A stretch of 56,324 nt of DNA, from assembly GCF_900143145.1 (NCBI RefSeq), contig NZ_FRDB01000002.1, positions 1-56,324 of the forward strand, read 5' to 3'. The DNA comes from Candidatus Sodalis sp. SoCistrobi. Its GTDB lineage: Bacteria > Pseudomonadota > Gammaproteobacteria > Enterobacterales > Enterobacteriaceae. Below the pieces are notes generated by a model. It was not told the DNA's origin. It was given only the letters and a program-made list of their open reading frames with translations, and did no database searches. Positions 8,448 to 20,161 of the stretch are shown in pieces; position 1 is the first letter of the stretch, and the number at the start of each line of letters is the position of its first letter. A program made the translations under genes and the position numbers.

Positions 8448-10220
8448 ATGAAAGCCGCAGCACGCACGATGAAACACAAACGCCAGGAGAACCAGACCAG
8501 CTTTGTCAGCTGGCGTTTCGCCTTGCTGTGCGGTTGCATCCTGCTGGCGCTGTTGGGGCTGATGTTGCGGGTGGCCTATCTGCAGGTGATCAATCCCGAC
8601 AAACTGGTGCGCGAAGGGGATATGCGTTCGCTGCGCGTGCAGCAGGTCCCCACCGCGCGCGGAATGATAAGCGACCGCGCCGGCCGTCCGCTGGCGGTGA
8701 GCGTGCCGGTTAACGCCATCTGGGCCGATCCGAAAGAGCTTAACGATCACGGCGGCATCAGCGCCGACAGCCGCTGGAAGGCGCTGTCCGATGCGCTTTC
8801 CATCCCTCTCGATCAGCTCTCCTCGCGCATTAACGCCAATCCCAAAGGGCGTTTTGTCTATTTGGCGCGCCAGGTTAATCCTGCTATCGGCGAGTACATC
8901 CATAAACTTAAACTTCCGGGCATTTTCTTGCGCCAAGAGTCACGGCGCTATTATCCCGCAGGTCAGGTGACCGCGCATCTCATCGGCGTGACCAATATCG
9001 ATAGCCAGGGGATTGAAGGTATCGAGAAGAGCTTTGACCGCTGGCTGACCGGACAACCCGGCGAGCGTACGGTGCGCAAAGATCGGTTTGGCCGGGTTAT
9101 CGAGGATATTTCCTCGGTGGACAGTCAGGCGGCGCACAATCTGGCGCTCAGCATCGACGAGCGTTTACAGGCGCTGGTGTATCGCGAGTTAAACAATGCG
9201 GTGGCGTTCAATAAGGCCGAGTCCGGCACCGCGGTGTTGGTGGATGTCAATACCGGCGAAGTGCTGGCCATGGCCAACAGCCCCTCCTACAACCCCAACA
9301 ACCTGACCGGAACCACGATGGACGTGATGCGCAACCGCGCCATCACCGATATTTTCGAGCCGGGCTCGACGGTCAAGCCGATGGTGGTGATGACCGCGCT
9401 ACAGCGCGGCGTGGTGCGGGAAAACAGCGTACTCAATACGCTGCCCTACATGATTAGCGGCCACCAAATCAAGGATGTGGCGCGCTATGCCGAATTAACC
9501 GTGACCGGAATTTTGCAGAAATCGAGTAACGTCGGAGTGTCCAAGCTGGCGTTAGCGATGCCATCCTCGGCGCTGGTAGAAACTTACTCGCGCTTTGGAT
9601 TGGGTAAGGCGACCAATTTGGGGCTGGTCGGAGAAAGCAGTGGCTTATATCCCCATAAACAACGGTGGTCCGACATGGAGAGGGCCGCCTTCTCTTACGG
9701 CTACGGGCTAATGGTAACGCCGTTACAATTAGCGCGGGTCTACGCCACGATCGGCGGTATGGGCGTTTTACGCCCGCTTTCCATTACCCGGGTCGATCCC
9801 CCGGTGGCGGGAGAGCGGGTGTTTCCCGAATCGCTGGTGCGTACCGTGGTACACATGATGGAAAGCGTGGCGCTGCCGGGCGGCGGCGGCACCAAAGCCG
9901 CCATTAAGGGCTACCGCATCGCTATTAAAACCGGTACCGCCAAAAAGGTCGGGCCGGACGGCAACTACATTAATAAATATATCGCCTATACCGCCGGGGT
10001 CGCACCCGCCAGTAACCCGCGCTTTGCGCTGGTGGTGGTGATAAACGATCCGCAGGGCGGCAAGTACTACGGCGGGGCGGTATCCGCGCCGGTATTTGGC
10101 GCCATCATGGGCGGTGTACTGCGGACAATGAACATAGAGCCGGACGCGTTGCCGCAGCCCGGTGAGAAATCCGACATGGTGGTCAATAATCGAAAAGAGG
10201 CATCCGGTGACCGATCGTAA
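8448..10220 (+). CDS. ftsI: septal peptidoglycan transpeptidase FtsI (PBP3)
   Basis: FtsI cross-links septal peptidoglycan together with FtsW. The 590 residues match E. coli PBP3 (588). A membrane anchor lies at about 24-43. The PBP dimer domain follows, then the transpeptidase with Ser307 in STVK (307-310), SSN near residue 362, and KTGT near 497. The start at 8448 (MKAAARTMK) agrees with the homologue. The end overlaps murE by 14 nt, as in E. coli. All catalytic motifs are intact. Confidence 0.97.
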   Translation: MKAAARTMKHKRQENQTSFVSWRFALLCGCILLALLGLMLRVAYLQVINPDKLVREGDMRSLRVQQVPTARGMISDRAGRPLAVSVPVNAIWADPKELNDHGGISADSRWKALSDALSIPLDQLSSRINANPKGRFVYLARQVNPAIGEYIHKLKLPGIFLRQESRRYYPAGQVTAHLIGVTNIDSQGIEGIEKSFDRWLTGQPGERTVRKDRFGRVIEDISSVDSQAAHNLALSIDERLQALVYRELNNAVAFNKAESGTAVLVDVNTGEVLAMANSPSYNPNNLTGTTMDVMRNRAITDIFEPGSTVKPMVVMTALQRGVVRENSVLNTLPYMISGHQIKDVARYAELTVTGILQKSSNVGVSKLALAMPSSALVETYSRFGLGKATNLGLVGESSGLYPHKQRWSDMERAAFSYGYGLMVTPLQLARVYATIGGMGVLRPLSITRVDPPVAGERVFPESLVRTVVHMMESVALPGGGGTKAAIKGYRIAIKTGTAKKVGPDGNYINKYIAYTAGVAPASNPRFALVVVINDPQGGKYYGGAVSAPVFGAIMGGVLRTMNIEPDALPQPGEKSDMVVNNRKEASGDRS

Positions 10221-11694
10221 TTTGCGTGAGCTGCTCGCGCCCTGGGTACCTGATGCCCCGGAACGCGTGCTGAGGGAAATGACGCTGGACAGCCGCACCG
10301 CGGCTGCGGGCGATCTGTTTGTGGCCGTCGCCGGCCATCAGACGGACGGGCGTCGCTATATTCCCCAGGCGATCGCGCAAGGCGTTGCCGCCGTCGTGGC
10401 ACAAGCGGAAGGTGAGGCCGAAGAGGGTGAAATCCTCGAACTGCACGGCGTGCCGGTCATCTATCTCCACCATCTCCACGCGCGTTTATCCGCGCTGGCG
10501 GGACGCTTTTATCAGCAGCCGTCGCGCGCGCTGCGCCTGGTCGGCGTCACCGGCACCAACGGCAAAACCACCACCACCCATCTTCTGGCGCAGTGGGCGC
10601 AGTTATTAGGTGAGACCAGCGCCGTAATGGGCACCGTCGGCAACGGCGTGCTGGGCCATATCCATCCGGCCGACAATACCACCGGCTCACCGGTTGAAGT
10701 CCAACAGCTGCTGTCTCAGCTGCAGCGGCAGGGCGCGCGCTTCGCGGCGATGGAAGTCTCCTCCCACGGCCTGGTGCAGCACCGGGTCAGCGATGTGCAT
10801 TTTGCCGCTGCGGTGTTTACCAATTTAAGTCGCGACCATCTCGATTATCACGGCGACATGGCGCAGTACGAAGCGGCCAAATGGCGGTTATTCAGCGAGT
10901 TGGACGTCGGTCAGCGCATTATCAACGCCGATGACGCCACCGGCCGGCGCTGGCTCAAAAGGTTGCCGCAGGCGATTGCGGTCGCGGTCAGCGAGGCGCT
11001 GCCGCCGGAACACCAGGGCGACTGGCTGTGCGCCGGCGAGGTACGTTATCATGCGCGCGGCGCACAGATCCCCTTTCGCTCCAGCTGGGGCGAGGGGACG
11101 CTCAGCAGCCCATTGGTGGGCCAATTCAACGTCAGCAATCTGTTGCTGGCGCTCACCACGCTGCTGGCGCTCGGCTATCCGCTGCCGGCGCTGCTTGAGT
11201 GCGCCAGCCGCCTGCAGTCGGTCTGCGGTCGCATGGAGGTGTTTCATACCGAAGGCCGCCCTATGGTGCTGGTGGATTATGCCCACACCCCCGACGCGCT
11301 GGAAAAGGCGCTGGCGGCGGCCAGACTGCATTGCCACGGCAAACTGTGGTGCGTGTTCGGCTGCGGCGGCGATCGCGATAAGGGCAAGCGGCCGCTGATG
11401 GGCGCTATCGCCGAGCAGTACGCCGACCGGGTAATCATCACCGACGATAATCCGCGCGGCGAAGCGGCGCAGGATATCATCAACGACATTAAGAGCGGCC
11501 TGCTGGATGCGGGTCGTATCCAGGCGATTTCTGGCCGCGCGGAAGCGGTTACCAGCGCCATTATGCAGGCCGCGCCGGCGGATCTGGTGCTGGTGGCCGG
11601 TAAAGGCCATGAGGATTACCAGATAATCGGCCAGCAGCGGCTGGACTATTCCGACCGGACTACCGTGGCGCGGTTGTTGGGGGTGGTGGCATGA
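10207..11694 (+). CDS. murE: UDP-MurNAc-L-Ala-D-Glu:meso-diaminopimelate ligase
   Basis: MurE adds meso-diaminopimelate to the peptidoglycan precursor, using ATP. The start is GTG at 10207, preceded by AAGAGG; it gives [17 protein letters not shown], which matches the E. coli start, and places the start 14 nt inside ftsI as in E. coli. The product has 495 residues. Visible are the P-loop [12 protein letters not shown] near 111-122, [12 protein letters not shown], and the DDNPRGE segment near 417, whose DNPR motif is the known diaminopimelate-selecting signature. The stop overlaps murF by 4 bp. Confidence 0.96.
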   Translation: MTDRNLRELLAPWVPDAPERVLREMTLDSRTAAAGDLFVAVAGHQTDGRRYIPQAIAQGVAAVVAQAEGEAEEGEILELHGVPVIYLHHLHARLSALAGRFYQQPSRALRLVGVTGTNGKTTTTHLLAQWAQLLGETSAVMGTVGNGVLGHIHPADNTTGSPVEVQQLLSQLQRQGARFAAMEVSSHGLVQHRVSDVHFAAAVFTNLSRDHLDYHGDMAQYEAAKWRLFSELDVGQRIINADDATGRRWLKRLPQAIAVAVSEALPPEHQGDWLCAGEVRYHARGAQIPFRSSWGEGTLSSPLVGQFNVSNLLLALTTLLALGYPLPALLECASRLQSVCGRMEVFHTEGRPMVLVDYAHTPDALEKALAAARLHCHGKLWCVFGCGGDRDKGKRPLMGAIAEQYADRVIITDDNPRGEAAQDIINDIKSGLLDAGRIQAISGRAEAVTSAIMQAAPADLVLVAGKGHEDYQIIGQQRLDYSDRTTVARLLGVVA

Positions 11695-13058
11695 TCCCCT
11701 TTACGCTCAGCGCCATCACGCCGGTGCTTAACGCCGAACGGCTGGGCAGTGATGGCACTATTGAGACCATCGTCACCGACTCGCGGGCGCCGGCGGCGGC
11801 GCAGCGGTGTTTATTTGTCGCGCTGAAGGGCGATCAGTTCGACGCCCATGATTTCGCCGAGCAGGCGGTCGCCGCCGGCGCCGTCGCGCTGCTGGTCAAC
11901 CGCCGTTTGCCGCTGGACGTGCCGCAGTTGGTGGTCGCCGATACCCGGCGCGCGCTGGGCCAATTGGGCGCCTGGGTGCGCCAGCAGGTCCCGGCGCGGG
12001 TGGTGGCCCTGACCGGGTCCTCCGGCAAAACGTCGGTCAAGGAAATGACCGCCGCCATCCTGCGCCAGTGCGGGCGGGTGTTGGCGACCGACGGTAATTT
12101 CAACAACGATATCGGCGTACCGCTGACGCTGCTGCGTTTGACCCCGGCCCATGATTTTGCGGTTATCGAGCTGGGGGCCAATCACCTTGGCGAAATCGCC
12201 TGGACCACCGATTTGGTGCGCCCGGAAACCGCGCTGGTGAACAACCTTTCTGCGGCCCATCTGGCCGGGTTCGGCTCGTTGTCGGGCGTGGCGCAGGCCA
12301 AGGGCGAAATCTTCGCCGGCCTGCCGGCCAACGGACGCGGCATTCTTAACGCCGACAGCCATGATTGGCCGCACTGGCAACAGGTACTGGGCCACAAGGC
12401 GGTTTGGCGCTTCGCCGTACAGGCCGCCGACGGCGTGGATTTTTTTGCCAGCGACATCGCAAGCACACAGCAGGCGGTGCGTTTCACCCTGCACAGTCCG
12501 CTGGGTGAATGCCCGGTGCGGTTGCCGCTGCCGGGCAAGCATAATATCGCCAATGCCCTAGCCGCCTGCGCACTGGCGCTGTCGGTGGGTGCCGGGTTGC
12601 CGGCGGTTGCCGCCGGTCTGGCGCAGTTGCAGGCCGTACCGGGACGGTTGTTCCCTATTGCGCTCGGCGCCGGCCGTCTGCTGCTGGACGATAGCTATAA
12701 CGCCAATGTCGGCTCCATGACCGCCGCCGCGCAGGTGCTGGCGGAAATGCCGGGCTACCGGGTAATGGTGGTCGGCGATATGGCCGAGCTGGGGGAGGAA
12801 GCGGCGGAATGCCATCGACAGGTCGGCGAAGCCGTCGCCCTGGCCGGTATCGACAAAGTCTTAAGCGTCGGCAGCCTGAGCCACCTTATCGGTGAGGCCA
12901 GCGGCCGGGGCGAACATTTTCAGGACAAAACCGCGCTGACCGCCCGACTGGCGCAGCTGCTGTCCGAACAGGCGGTAATAACCGTATTAGTGAAGGGTTC
13001 ACGTAGTGCCGCGATGGAGCAGGTGGTGCGCGCGTTACAGGAGAAAGCACCATGTTAG
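11691..13058 (+). CDS. murF: UDP-MurNAc-tripeptide:D-Ala-D-Ala ligase
   Basis: MurF adds the D-Ala-D-Ala dipeptide to the muramoyl tripeptide, the last soluble step of precursor synthesis. The 455 residues compare with 452 in E. coli. The P-loop is [11 protein letters not shown] near 108-118; [11 protein letters not shown] and [13 protein letters not shown] mark the central ATPase domain, and [11 protein letters not shown] the C-terminal domain. It starts inside the murE stop and overlaps mraY by 7 bp. Its substrate D-Ala-D-Ala must come from a Ddl ligase elsewhere, because ddlB is missing from this cluster. Confidence 0.96.
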   Translation: MIPFTLSAITPVLNAERLGSDGTIETIVTDSRAPAAAQRCLFVALKGDQFDAHDFAEQAVAAGAVALLVNRRLPLDVPQLVVADTRRALGQLGAWVRQQVPARVVALTGSSGKTSVKEMTAAILRQCGRVLATDGNFNNDIGVPLTLLRLTPAHDFAVIELGANHLGEIAWTTDLVRPETALVNNLSAAHLAGFGSLSGVAQAKGEIFAGLPANGRGILNADSHDWPHWQQVLGHKAVWRFAVQAADGVDFFASDIASTQQAVRFTLHSPLGECPVRLPLPGKHNIANALAACALALSVGAGLPAVAAGLAQLQAVPGRLFPIALGAGRLLLDDSYNANVGSMTAAAQVLAEMPGYRVMVVGDMAELGEEAAECHRQVGEAVALAGIDKVLSVGSLSHLIGEASGRGEHFQDKTALTARLAQLLSEQAVITVLVKGSRSAAMEQVVRALQEKAPC

Positions 13059-14134
13059 TCTGGCTGGCCGAACATCTGGTCCCATTTTATTCAGGATTCA
13101 ACGTCTTTTCTTACCTGACGTTTCGCGCCATCGTCAGCCTGCTGACCGCGCTGTTCCTGTCGCTGTGGATGGGACCGCGTCTTATCGCCTGGCTGCAAAA
13201 GCTGCAGATCGGACAGGTGGTGCGCAATGATGGCCCAGAATCGCATTTCAGCAAACGCGGCACGCCGACCATGGGCGGGTTGATGATCCTCACCTCGATC
13301 ACGATTTCGGTATTGATGTGGGCTTATCCGTCCAACCCGTATGTCTGGTGCGTGCTGTTTGTCCTGGTGGGCTACGGCATCGTGGGCTTTATCGACGACT
13401 ATCGCAAGGTGGTGCGCAAAGACACTAAGGGGCTTATCGCCCGCTGGAAATATTTCTGGCAGTCGGTGATAGCGCTGGCGGTTGCCTTCACCATGTTCGC
13501 GGTGGGCAAAGATACGCCGGCGACCCAGCTGGTGGTGCCGTTTTTCAAGGACATCATGCCGCAGCTAGGGCTGTGGTATGTGCTTTTAGCCTACTTTGTC
13601 ATCGTCGGCACCAGTAATGCGGTCAACCTGACCGACGGTCTGGACGGTCTGGCGATTATGCCGACGGTGTTCGTCGCCGCCGGTCTGGCGCTGGTGGCGT
13701 GGGCGACCGGCAACATGAATTTTGCCGGCTACCTGCACATTCCTTATGTGCGTTTCGCGGGTGAACTGGTGGTAGTGTGCACGGCCATCGTCGGCGCCGG
13801 GCTGGGGTTTTTGTGGTTCAACACCTACCCCGCGCAGGTGTTCATGGGCGACGTCGGCTCGCTGGCGCTGGGCGGCGCGCTCGGCACCATCGCGGTGCTG
13901 CTGCGCCAGGAATTTTTACTGCTGATTATGGGCGGGGTGTTCGTGGTGGAAACCCTGTCGGTGATTTTACAGGTGGGCTCGTTCAAATTGCGCGGTCAGC
14001 GCATTTTCCGTATGGCGCCCATCCATCACCACTATGAATTGAAGGGCTGGCCGGAGCCGCGCGTCATCGTGCGTTTCTGGATTATTTCCCTGATGCTGGT
14101 CCTTATCGGGCTGGCTACGCTTAAGGTACGGTAA
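13052..14134 (+). CDS. mraY: phospho-MurNAc-pentapeptide translocase
   Basis: MraY transfers phospho-MurNAc-pentapeptide to undecaprenyl phosphate in the inner membrane, making lipid I. The 360 residues equal the E. coli length. About ten membrane segments are visible. Signature loops are [19 protein letters not shown] near 60, the acidic GFIDDYRKV near 112, [13 protein letters not shown] near 190 with catalytic Asp residues, and [15 protein letters not shown] near 320 with the HHH cluster. Its stop shares one base with the murD start. Confidence 0.97.
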   Translation: MLVWLAEHLVPFYSGFNVFSYLTFRAIVSLLTALFLSLWMGPRLIAWLQKLQIGQVVRNDGPESHFSKRGTPTMGGLMILTSITISVLMWAYPSNPYVWCVLFVLVGYGIVGFIDDYRKVVRKDTKGLIARWKYFWQSVIALAVAFTMFAVGKDTPATQLVVPFFKDIMPQLGLWYVLLAYFVIVGTSNAVNLTDGLDGLAIMPTVFVAAGLALVAWATGNMNFAGYLHIPYVRFAGELVVVCTAIVGAGLGFLWFNTYPAQVFMGDVGSLALGGALGTIAVLLRQEFLLLIMGGVFVVETLSVILQVGSFKLRGQRIFRMAPIHHHYELKGWPEPRVIVRFWIISLMLVLIGLATLKVR

Positions 14135-15459
14135 TGAAGACGGACTATCGGGGCGAACAAGTGGTCATCATCGGGCTGGGGCTTACCGGCCTTTCCTGCG
14201 TTGACTTCTTTTGCCGCCGTGGCGTGACGCCGCGGGTGCTGGACACCCGTTTTACGCCGCCGGGTCTGGAGAAACTGCCGGCCGATGTGCCGCGCCATCT
14301 GGGTTCGCTTAACGAGGCGTGGCTGCTCGACGCCACGCTTATCGTCACCAGCCCCGGCGTTCCCCTGTCGCATCCCGCGCTGGCCGCGGCCGCAGCGGCC
14401 GGCGTGACCATTATCGGCGATATCGAGCTGTTCGCGCGCGAGGTATCGGCACCGGTGGTGGCGATAACCGGCTCCAACGGCAAAAGCACCGTTACCCGTA
14501 TGGTGGGCGAAATGGCCGCCGCCGCCGGCTGGCAGGTGGGGGTTGGCGGCAATATCGGTCTGCCAGCGCTGACGCTTTTGGACTCGCCGTGCCAGCTGTA
14601 TGTTCTGGAGCTGTCGAGTTTCCAGCTGGAAACCACCCATAGCCTGAAAGCGGCGGCGGCGACGGTTCTCAATATCAGCGAAGATCACATGAACCGCTAT
14701 CCGCTTGGCCTGCAACAGTACCGGGCGGCCAAGCTGGAAATTTATCACGATGCCGCGGTCTGCGTGGTCAACGCGGAAGATGCGCTTACCCTGCCGGTGC
14801 GCGGACATGACGCGCGCTGCATCAGTTTCGGCGCGGAGCGCGGCGATTATTGCCTCCGCCGGCATGCGGGGCAGACCTGGCTGATGGCCCACGGCGAGCC
14901 GCTGCTGGAAGGCGCGGAGCTGCGCGTTGGCGGCCGCCATAATTACACCAACGCCCTGGCGGCGCTGGCGCTGGCGGATGCAGTGGGCATCCCGCGCGCG
15001 GCAAGTCTGGCGGCGCTGCGGCAGTTCCGCGGTCTGGCGCACCGTTTTGAGTTGGTGCATGAACGCCGCGGCGTACGCTGGATTAATGATTCCAAAGCGA
15101 CCAATGTGGGCAGTACCGAGGCGGCGCTGAACGGGCTAGAGGTGGCGGGTACGCTGCATTTGCTCTTGGGCGGCGATGGTAAATCCGCCGATTTCACGCC
15201 GCTCTCGCCGTGGCTGCAGGGCGACCGGGTGCAGCTGTATTGTTTCGGCCAGGACGGCGAGCAGTTGGCGTCCCTGCGTCCTGGTCCTGACGCCGCGACG
15301 CTCACCGAGACGCTGGAGCAGGCGATGCGCATCATCGGTTCCCGGGTGAGGGCAGGGGATATGGTGCTGCTGTCGCCGGCCTGCGCCAGCCTGGATCAGT
15401 TCAGCAATTTTGAAGTGCGCGGTGACGTATTCACCCGCCTGGCACGGGAGGTGTGCTGA
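14134..15459 (+). CDS. murD: UDP-MurNAc-L-Ala:D-Glu ligase
   Basis: MurD adds D-glutamate to UDP-MurNAc-L-alanine. The 441 residues compare with 438 in E. coli. The N-terminal Rossmann domain has [16 protein letters not shown] near 10-25; the P-loop is [14 protein letters not shown] near 110-123; [10 protein letters not shown] and [11 protein letters not shown] mark the central and C-terminal domains. ATG at 14134 overlaps the mraY stop by one base (TAATG). The end overlaps the ftsW start. Confidence 0.97.
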   Translation: MKTDYRGEQVVIIGLGLTGLSCVDFFCRRGVTPRVLDTRFTPPGLEKLPADVPRHLGSLNEAWLLDATLIVTSPGVPLSHPALAAAAAAGVTIIGDIELFAREVSAPVVAITGSNGKSTVTRMVGEMAAAAGWQVGVGGNIGLPALTLLDSPCQLYVLELSSFQLETTHSLKAAAATVLNISEDHMNRYPLGLQQYRAAKLEIYHDAAVCVVNAEDALTLPVRGHDARCISFGAERGDYCLRRHAGQTWLMAHGEPLLEGAELRVGGRHNYTNALAALALADAVGIPRAASLAALRQFRGLAHRFELVHERRGVRWINDSKATNVGSTEAALNGLEVAGTLHLLLGGDGKSADFTPLSPWLQGDRVQLYCFGQDGEQLASLRPGPDAATLTETLEQAMRIIGSRVRAGDMVLLSPACASLDQFSNFEVRGDVFTRLAREVC

Positions 15460-16661
15460 TGCGCTTTCCCGGTTTAGGCTTGATCCCCCGCCTGAAGGCG
15501 TGGGTGATGGGGGCGCGCGAGCCTGAGGCGCCGACCCATCTGCTCTATGATCGTACGCTGCTGTGGCTGACGCTGGGGCTGGCCGGTATCGGTTTCGTGA
15601 TGGTGACCTCGGCGTCGATGCCGATCGGGGCGCGCCTGTCGGACGACCCGTTTTATTTTGCCAAACGTGATGCGTTTTATCTCGGTCTGGCGTTTGTGCT
15701 GTCGCTGGCAACGCTCAGGATCCCGATGGCGGTCTGGCAGCGCTACAGCTCGGTGATGCTGCTTATCACGCTGGTGATGCTGCTGGTGGTGCTGGTGGTC
15801 GGTAGCTCGGTTAACGGTGCGTCGCGCTGGATAGCGCTCGGGCCGCTGCGCATCCAGCCAGCGGAATTATCCAAGCTGGCGCTGTTTTGCTATCTGGCCA
15901 GTTATCTGGTGCGCAAGGTAGAGGAAGTACGTACTAACTTCTGGGGATTTTGCAAACCGATGGGCGTGATGGTGCTGCTGGCGGTACTGCTGCTGGCGCA
16001 GCCCGATCTCGGCACCGTGGTGGTGTTGTTCGTCACCACCCTGGCGATGTTGTTCCTGGCCGGCGCCAAGCTATGGCAATTTTTATCGATTATCGGTTCG
16101 GGCATTTTCGCGGTGGTGTTGCTCATCATCGCTGAGCCCTACCGTATGCGGCGGGTGACGTCGTTTTGGAACCCGTGGGATGATCCTTTCGGCAGCGGCT
16201 ACCAGCTTACCCAGTCGCTCATGGCGTTTGGTCGCGGCGAGTTCTGGGGACAAGGACTGGGCAACTCGGTACAGAAACTGGAGTATCTGCCGGAAGCCCA
16301 TACCGACTTTATCTTCGCCATTTTGGGCGAAGAGCTGGGTTACTTCGGCGTGGTGCTGGCGCTACTGATGGTGTTTTTGGTTGCGTTCCGCGCCATGTCC
16401 ATCGGCCGCAAAGCGCTGGAAATCGACCAGCGCTTTTCCGGTTTTCTGGCCTGTTCCATCGGCATCTGGTTCAGCTTCCAGGCGCTGGTCAACGTGGGCG
16501 CCGCCGCCGGCATGCTGCCGACCAAAGGCTTGACCCTGCCGTTAATCAGCTACGGCGGTTCGAGCCTGCTTATTATGTCGACGGCGATAGTCCTGCTGCT
16601 GAGGATCGATTTTGAGACGCGTCTGACTAAAGCGCAGGCGTTTGCGAGGGGGCCGCGATGA
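15459..16661 (+). CDS. ftsW: septal peptidoglycan polymerase FtsW
   Basis: FtsW is the SEDS-family glycosyltransferase that polymerises septal glycan with FtsI. I chose ATG at 15459 (TGATG overlap with murD), giving 400 residues; an in-frame GTG at 15453 would add two. E. coli FtsW is 414, the difference being in the cytoplasmic N terminus. Ten membrane segments are visible, with the conserved [20 protein letters not shown] near 118-137, [10 protein letters not shown] near 170, and [20 protein letters not shown] near 346-365. The murG start overlaps its stop by 4 bp. Confidence 0.95.
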   Translation: MRFPGLGLIPRLKAWVMGAREPEAPTHLLYDRTLLWLTLGLAGIGFVMVTSASMPIGARLSDDPFYFAKRDAFYLGLAFVLSLATLRIPMAVWQRYSSVMLLITLVMLLVVLVVGSSVNGASRWIALGPLRIQPAELSKLALFCYLASYLVRKVEEVRTNFWGFCKPMGVMVLLAVLLLAQPDLGTVVVLFVTTLAMLFLAGAKLWQFLSIIGSGIFAVVLLIIAEPYRMRRVTSFWNPWDDPFGSGYQLTQSLMAFGRGEFWGQGLGNSVQKLEYLPEAHTDFIFAILGEELGYFGVVLALLMVFLVAFRAMSIGRKALEIDQRFSGFLACSIGIWFSFQALVNVGAAAGMLPTKGLTLPLISYGGSSLLIMSTAIVLLLRIDFETRLTKAQAFARGPR

Positions 16662-17725
16662 TGGCAAAGACACGGCGGTTGATGGTGATGGCGGGCGGGA
16701 CCGGCGGACATGTGTTCCCGGGGCTGGCGGTCGCGCATCACCTGATGGCGCAGGGCTGGCAGGTTCGCTGGCTCGGCACCGCCGATCGCATGGAGGCCGA
16801 TCTGGTGCCGCAGCACGGCATTGATATCGATTTTATCCGCATTAGCGGCCTGCGCGGCAAGGGATTGAAAGCGCAACTGCTGGCGCCGGTGCGCATTTGG
16901 CGCGCCCTGCGGCAGGCGCGGCGGATTATGCGCGCGTGGCGGCCGGATGTGGTGCTGGGTATGGGCGGTTATGTTTCCGGGCCCGGCGGTCTGGCGGCCT
17001 GGAGCTGCGGCATTCCGGTGGTCCTGCACGAGCAGAACGGTATCGCCGGCCTGACCAATCGCGGCTTGGCGAAAATTGCCCGCAAAGTATTGCAGGCGTT
17101 TCCCGGCGCCTTCCCCCATGCCGAGGTGGTGGGCAATCCGGTACGGGATGCGGTGCTGGCGCTGCCGGCGCCCGAAGCGCGCTTTCACGATCGCACAGGC
17201 CCGATTCGGGTGCTGATTATCGGCGGCAGTCAGGGCGCGCGGGTGCTCAATCAGACCATGCCGCCGGTCGCCGCCCGGTTAGCGGGCACCTTGACGCTGT
17301 GGCACCAGGTCGGTAAAGGGGCGCTGGAGGAGGTCAACCAGGCCTACGCCGCGAACGGCGAGACGCAGCACAAGGTGGTGGAATTTATCGACGATATGGC
17401 CGCCGCCTACGCCTGGGCAGATGTGGTGGTGTGTCGCGCCGGGGCGCTGACGGTGAGCGAAATCGCCGCCGCCGGCCTGCCGGCCCTGTTTGTGCCGTTT
17501 ATGCACAAAGATCGTCAGCAGTACTGGAACGCGCGGCCGCTGGAGCAGGCCGGCGCGGCGAAAATTATTGAGCAGCCGGCCTTTAGCGTTGAGCGGGTCA
17601 GCGACGTGCTGGCCGGCTGGGATCGGCCGACATTGCTGACCATGGCGCAACGCGCCCGGGCGGCGGCGATACCCGATGCAACGGAGCGCGTGGCGCGGGA
17701 AGTGGCGGCGGCGGTGCGCGCCTGA
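16658..17725 (+). CDS. murG: UDP-GlcNAc transferase MurG (lipid II synthase)
   Basis: MurG transfers GlcNAc to lipid I on the inner face of the membrane, making lipid II. The 355 residues equal the E. coli length. The N-terminal glycine-rich motif [15 protein letters not shown] near 12-26 binds the lipid substrate; [10 protein letters not shown] near 102, [12 protein letters not shown] near 124, and the GT-B donor-site [10 protein letters not shown] near 188 and [17 protein letters not shown] near 262 are all present. ATG overlaps the ftsW stop. Confidence 0.96.
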   Translation: MMAKTRRLMVMAGGTGGHVFPGLAVAHHLMAQGWQVRWLGTADRMEADLVPQHGIDIDFIRISGLRGKGLKAQLLAPVRIWRALRQARRIMRAWRPDVVLGMGGYVSGPGGLAAWSCGIPVVLHEQNGIAGLTNRGLAKIARKVLQAFPGAFPHAEVVGNPVRDAVLALPAPEARFHDRTGPIRVLIIGGSQGARVLNQTMPPVAARLAGTLTLWHQVGKGALEEVNQAYAANGETQHKVVEFIDDMAAAYAWADVVVCRAGALTVSEIAAAGLPALFVPFMHKDRQQYWNARPLEQAGAAKIIEQPAFSVERVSDVLAGWDRPTLLTMAQRARAAAIPDATERVAREVAAAVRA

Positions 17726-17796
17726 GCGTGCGCCGACAACACCGGACGGGCCGTGCGGGCCGTCTTGAGCGTTTTTTTGACTTAAGCGATGACACT

Positions 17797-19323
17797 GTGA
17801 ATACACAACAACTGGCTAAACTGCGAACGTTTGTCCCCGAGATGCGCCGCGTCAGGCAAATCCATTTTGTCGGCATCGGCGGTGCCGGCATGGGCGGTAT
17901 CGCGGAGGTGCTGGCGAACGAGGGCTATCAAATCAGCGGCTCCGATCTGGCGCCGAACGCGGTCACGCAGCAACTGACGGAACTGGGCGCGCAGATTTAT
18001 TTCAATCACCGCCCGGAGAATATTAGCGACGCCAGCGTGGTGGTGGTGTCGAGCGCCATCGCGGCCGATAACCCGGAAATTGTGGCGGCCAAAGAGGCGC
18101 GTATTCCCGTCATTCAGCGCGCGGAAATGCTGGCGGAGCTGATGCGTTTTCGTCACGGCATCGCGATTGCCGGTACGCACGGTAAAACTACCACCACCGC
18201 GATGGTGGCCAGTATTTATGCCGAGGCCGGCCTGGATCCGACCTTCGTGAACGGCGGATTGGTGAAAGCCGCTGGCGTGCACGCCCGTCTGGGCTGCAGT
18301 CGTTACCTGATTGCCGAGGCCGACGAAAGCGACGCCTCCTTCCTGCATTTGCAGCCGATGGTGGCGATTATCACCAATATCGAAGCCGACCATATGGATA
18401 CCTATCAGGGCGACTTTGAAAATCTCAAGCAGACGTTTATTAACTTTCTGCACAATCTGCCGTTTTACGGCCGTGCGGTGATGTGTATCGACGATCCGGT
18501 GATCCGCGAACTGCTGCCCCGCGTCGGGCGCCAGATCACCACTTATGGCTTCAGCGACGATGCCGATTTGCGTATTACCGATTACCGCCAGGACGGTGCG
18601 CGCGGCAGCTTTACCCTCACCCGGCAGGAAAAGGCCGATTTGCGGGTGGAGCTCAACGCACCGGGTCGCCACAACGCGCTGAATGCGGTGGCGGCCATTG
18701 CGGTGGCGACCGAAGAAGGCATCAATGACGAGAGCATTTTGCAGGCGATGCTGCAATTTCAGGGCACCGGTCGCCGCTTCGATGATTTGGGCCTTTACGA
18801 TTTGGCCAACGTCAACGGCAAAACGGGCGAAGTGATGCTGGTGGATGATTACGGCCATCACCCGACTGAGGTGGACGCCACGATCAAAGCAGCGCGTGCC
18901 GGCTGGCCGGACAAGCGGCTGGTGATGGTGTTTCAGCCGCACCGCTATACCCGTACGCGGGACCTGTACGACGATTTTGCCAACGTCCTCTCCGGCGTGG
19001 ATGTCCTGCTGATGCTGGACGTCTATCCCGCCGGCGAAGCGCCGATCCCCGGCGCCGACAGCCGCTCTTTGTGCCGTACTATTCGCGGTCGCGGCAAGGT
19101 GGATCCGATTTTGGTGCCGGATATGGAGGCGCTGCCCGCAACGCTGGCGCAGGCGCTGCAAGACAACGATTTGGTGCTGATGCAGGGCGCCGGTACGGTG
19201 GGCAAAATCGCCCGTAAACTGGCTGACAGCAGGCTGCAACCGCAGTCGGGCGAGGACGTCATGGTTAAACGGCTTGATCTTCACCGGCACGCGCCGACGG
19301 TCGCCGCGGCGGGAGCGGCCTGA
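17797..19323 (+). CDS. murC: UDP-MurNAc:L-alanine ligase
   Basis: MurC adds L-alanine to UDP-MurNAc, opening the peptide branch. The start is GTG at 17797, giving NTQQLAKLR as in E. coli. The product has 508 residues against 491 in E. coli; the extra part is a C-terminal tail after residue about 488 (rich in Val, Arg, His, Ala) with no counterpart I recognise. The [16 protein letters not shown] Rossmann motif, the P-loop [12 protein letters not shown] near 125 and the [15 protein letters not shown] block near 348 are intact. The stop is 1 bp from ftsQ, the place where ddlB normally sits. Confidence 0.93.
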   Translation: MNTQQLAKLRTFVPEMRRVRQIHFVGIGGAGMGGIAEVLANEGYQISGSDLAPNAVTQQLTELGAQIYFNHRPENISDASVVVVSSAIAADNPEIVAAKEARIPVIQRAEMLAELMRFRHGIAIAGTHGKTTTTAMVASIYAEAGLDPTFVNGGLVKAAGVHARLGCSRYLIAEADESDASFLHLQPMVAIITNIEADHMDTYQGDFENLKQTFINFLHNLPFYGRAVMCIDDPVIRELLPRVGRQITTYGFSDDADLRITDYRQDGARGSFTLTRQEKADLRVELNAPGRHNALNAVAAIAVATEEGINDESILQAMLQFQGTGRRFDDLGLYDLANVNGKTGEVMLVDDYGHHPTEVDATIKAARAGWPDKRLVMVFQPHRYTRTRDLYDDFANVLSGVDVLLMLDVYPAGEAPIPGADSRSLCRTIRGRGKVDPILVPDMEALPATLAQALQDNDLVLMQGAGTVGKIARKLADSRLQPQSGEDVMVKRLDLHRHAPTVAAAGAA

Positions 19324-19324
19324 C

Positions 19325-20161
19325 ATGTCGCAGGCGGCGATAAACGTACGCAACCGTGAGACACAGAGAGCCGCTGCGGGACGCAGCAACGGCGGCCAGC
19401 TCGCGGGTCTGATCTTCTTGCTGATGGTGCTCGGCACCATCGTTTGGGGAGGTTGGATGGTCGTGGGCTGGATGAAAGATGCCCACCGTTTACCGCTGTC
19501 CCGGCTGGTGGTGACCGGAGAACATCATTACACCACCAATGACGATATTCGCCAGGCGATTCTGGCGCTGGGAGCGCCCGGCACCTTTATGACGCAGGAC
19601 GTTAACGTCATTCAGCAGCAAATTGAACGCATGCCGTGGATAAAGCAGGTCAGCGTGCGTAAACAGTGGCCGGACGAATTAAAAATCCACTTGGTGGAAT
19701 ATGTGCCGGTGGCGCGCTGGAACGATCAACATCTGCTTGACGGCAGCGGCAAGGTATTCAGCGCCCCGGCGGAGCGTATCGGCAATCAGCCCATGCCGAT
19801 GCTGTATGGCCCGGAGGGCAGCGAGCAAGACGTGCTGAGCGGCTATCGCACCATGAACGCGGTGCTGACGGCGGCCAAGTTTCAGCTCAAGGCTGTCAGC
19901 ATGAGCGCCCGCCATTCGTGGCAGTTGACGTTACGGGATGATACCCGGCTGGAGCTGGGCCGGGACGACAGAGCCAGGCGCCTGCAGCGCTTTATCGGGA
20001 TTTATCCGGTTCTTCTCCAGCAGGCCCGGAACGATAATAAGCGCATCAGCTATGTGGACCTGCGCTATGACTCGGGCTTGGCCGTCGGTTGGGCCGCGGC
20101 CTATATCGAACCGGAAAACAGTAATCAGCAACAGACTCAGGCACAGGCAGAACAACAATGA
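19325..20161 (+). CDS. ftsQ: cell division protein FtsQ
   Basis: FtsQ is a bitopic divisome protein that recruits FtsL and FtsB. The 278 residues match E. coli FtsQ (276). A membrane anchor spans about 25-46; the periplasmic POTRA domain follows ([20 protein letters not shown], from 55), then the beta domain with [22 protein letters not shown] near 102-123. The ATG at 19325 gives MSQAAIN, as in the homologue. It overlaps ftsA by 4 bp (ATGA). Confidence 0.96.
   Translation: MSQAAINVRNRETQRAAAGRSNGGQLAGLIFLLMVLGTIVWGGWMVVGWMKDAHRLPLSRLVVTGEHHYTTNDDIRQAILALGAPGTFMTQDVNVIQQQIERMPWIKQVSVRKQWPDELKIHLVEYVPVARWNDQHLLDGSGKVFSAPAERIGNQPMPMLYGPEGSEQDVLSGYRTMNAVLTAAKFQLKAVSMSARHSWQLTLRDDTRLELGRDDRARRLQRFIGIYPVLLQQARNDNKRISYVDLRYDSGLAVGWAAAYIEPENSNQQQTQAQAEQQ

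Noticed and set aside
17782-19440. A 552-codon frame antisense to murC
   Set aside because: Shadow of murC; no start signal or recognisable domain.
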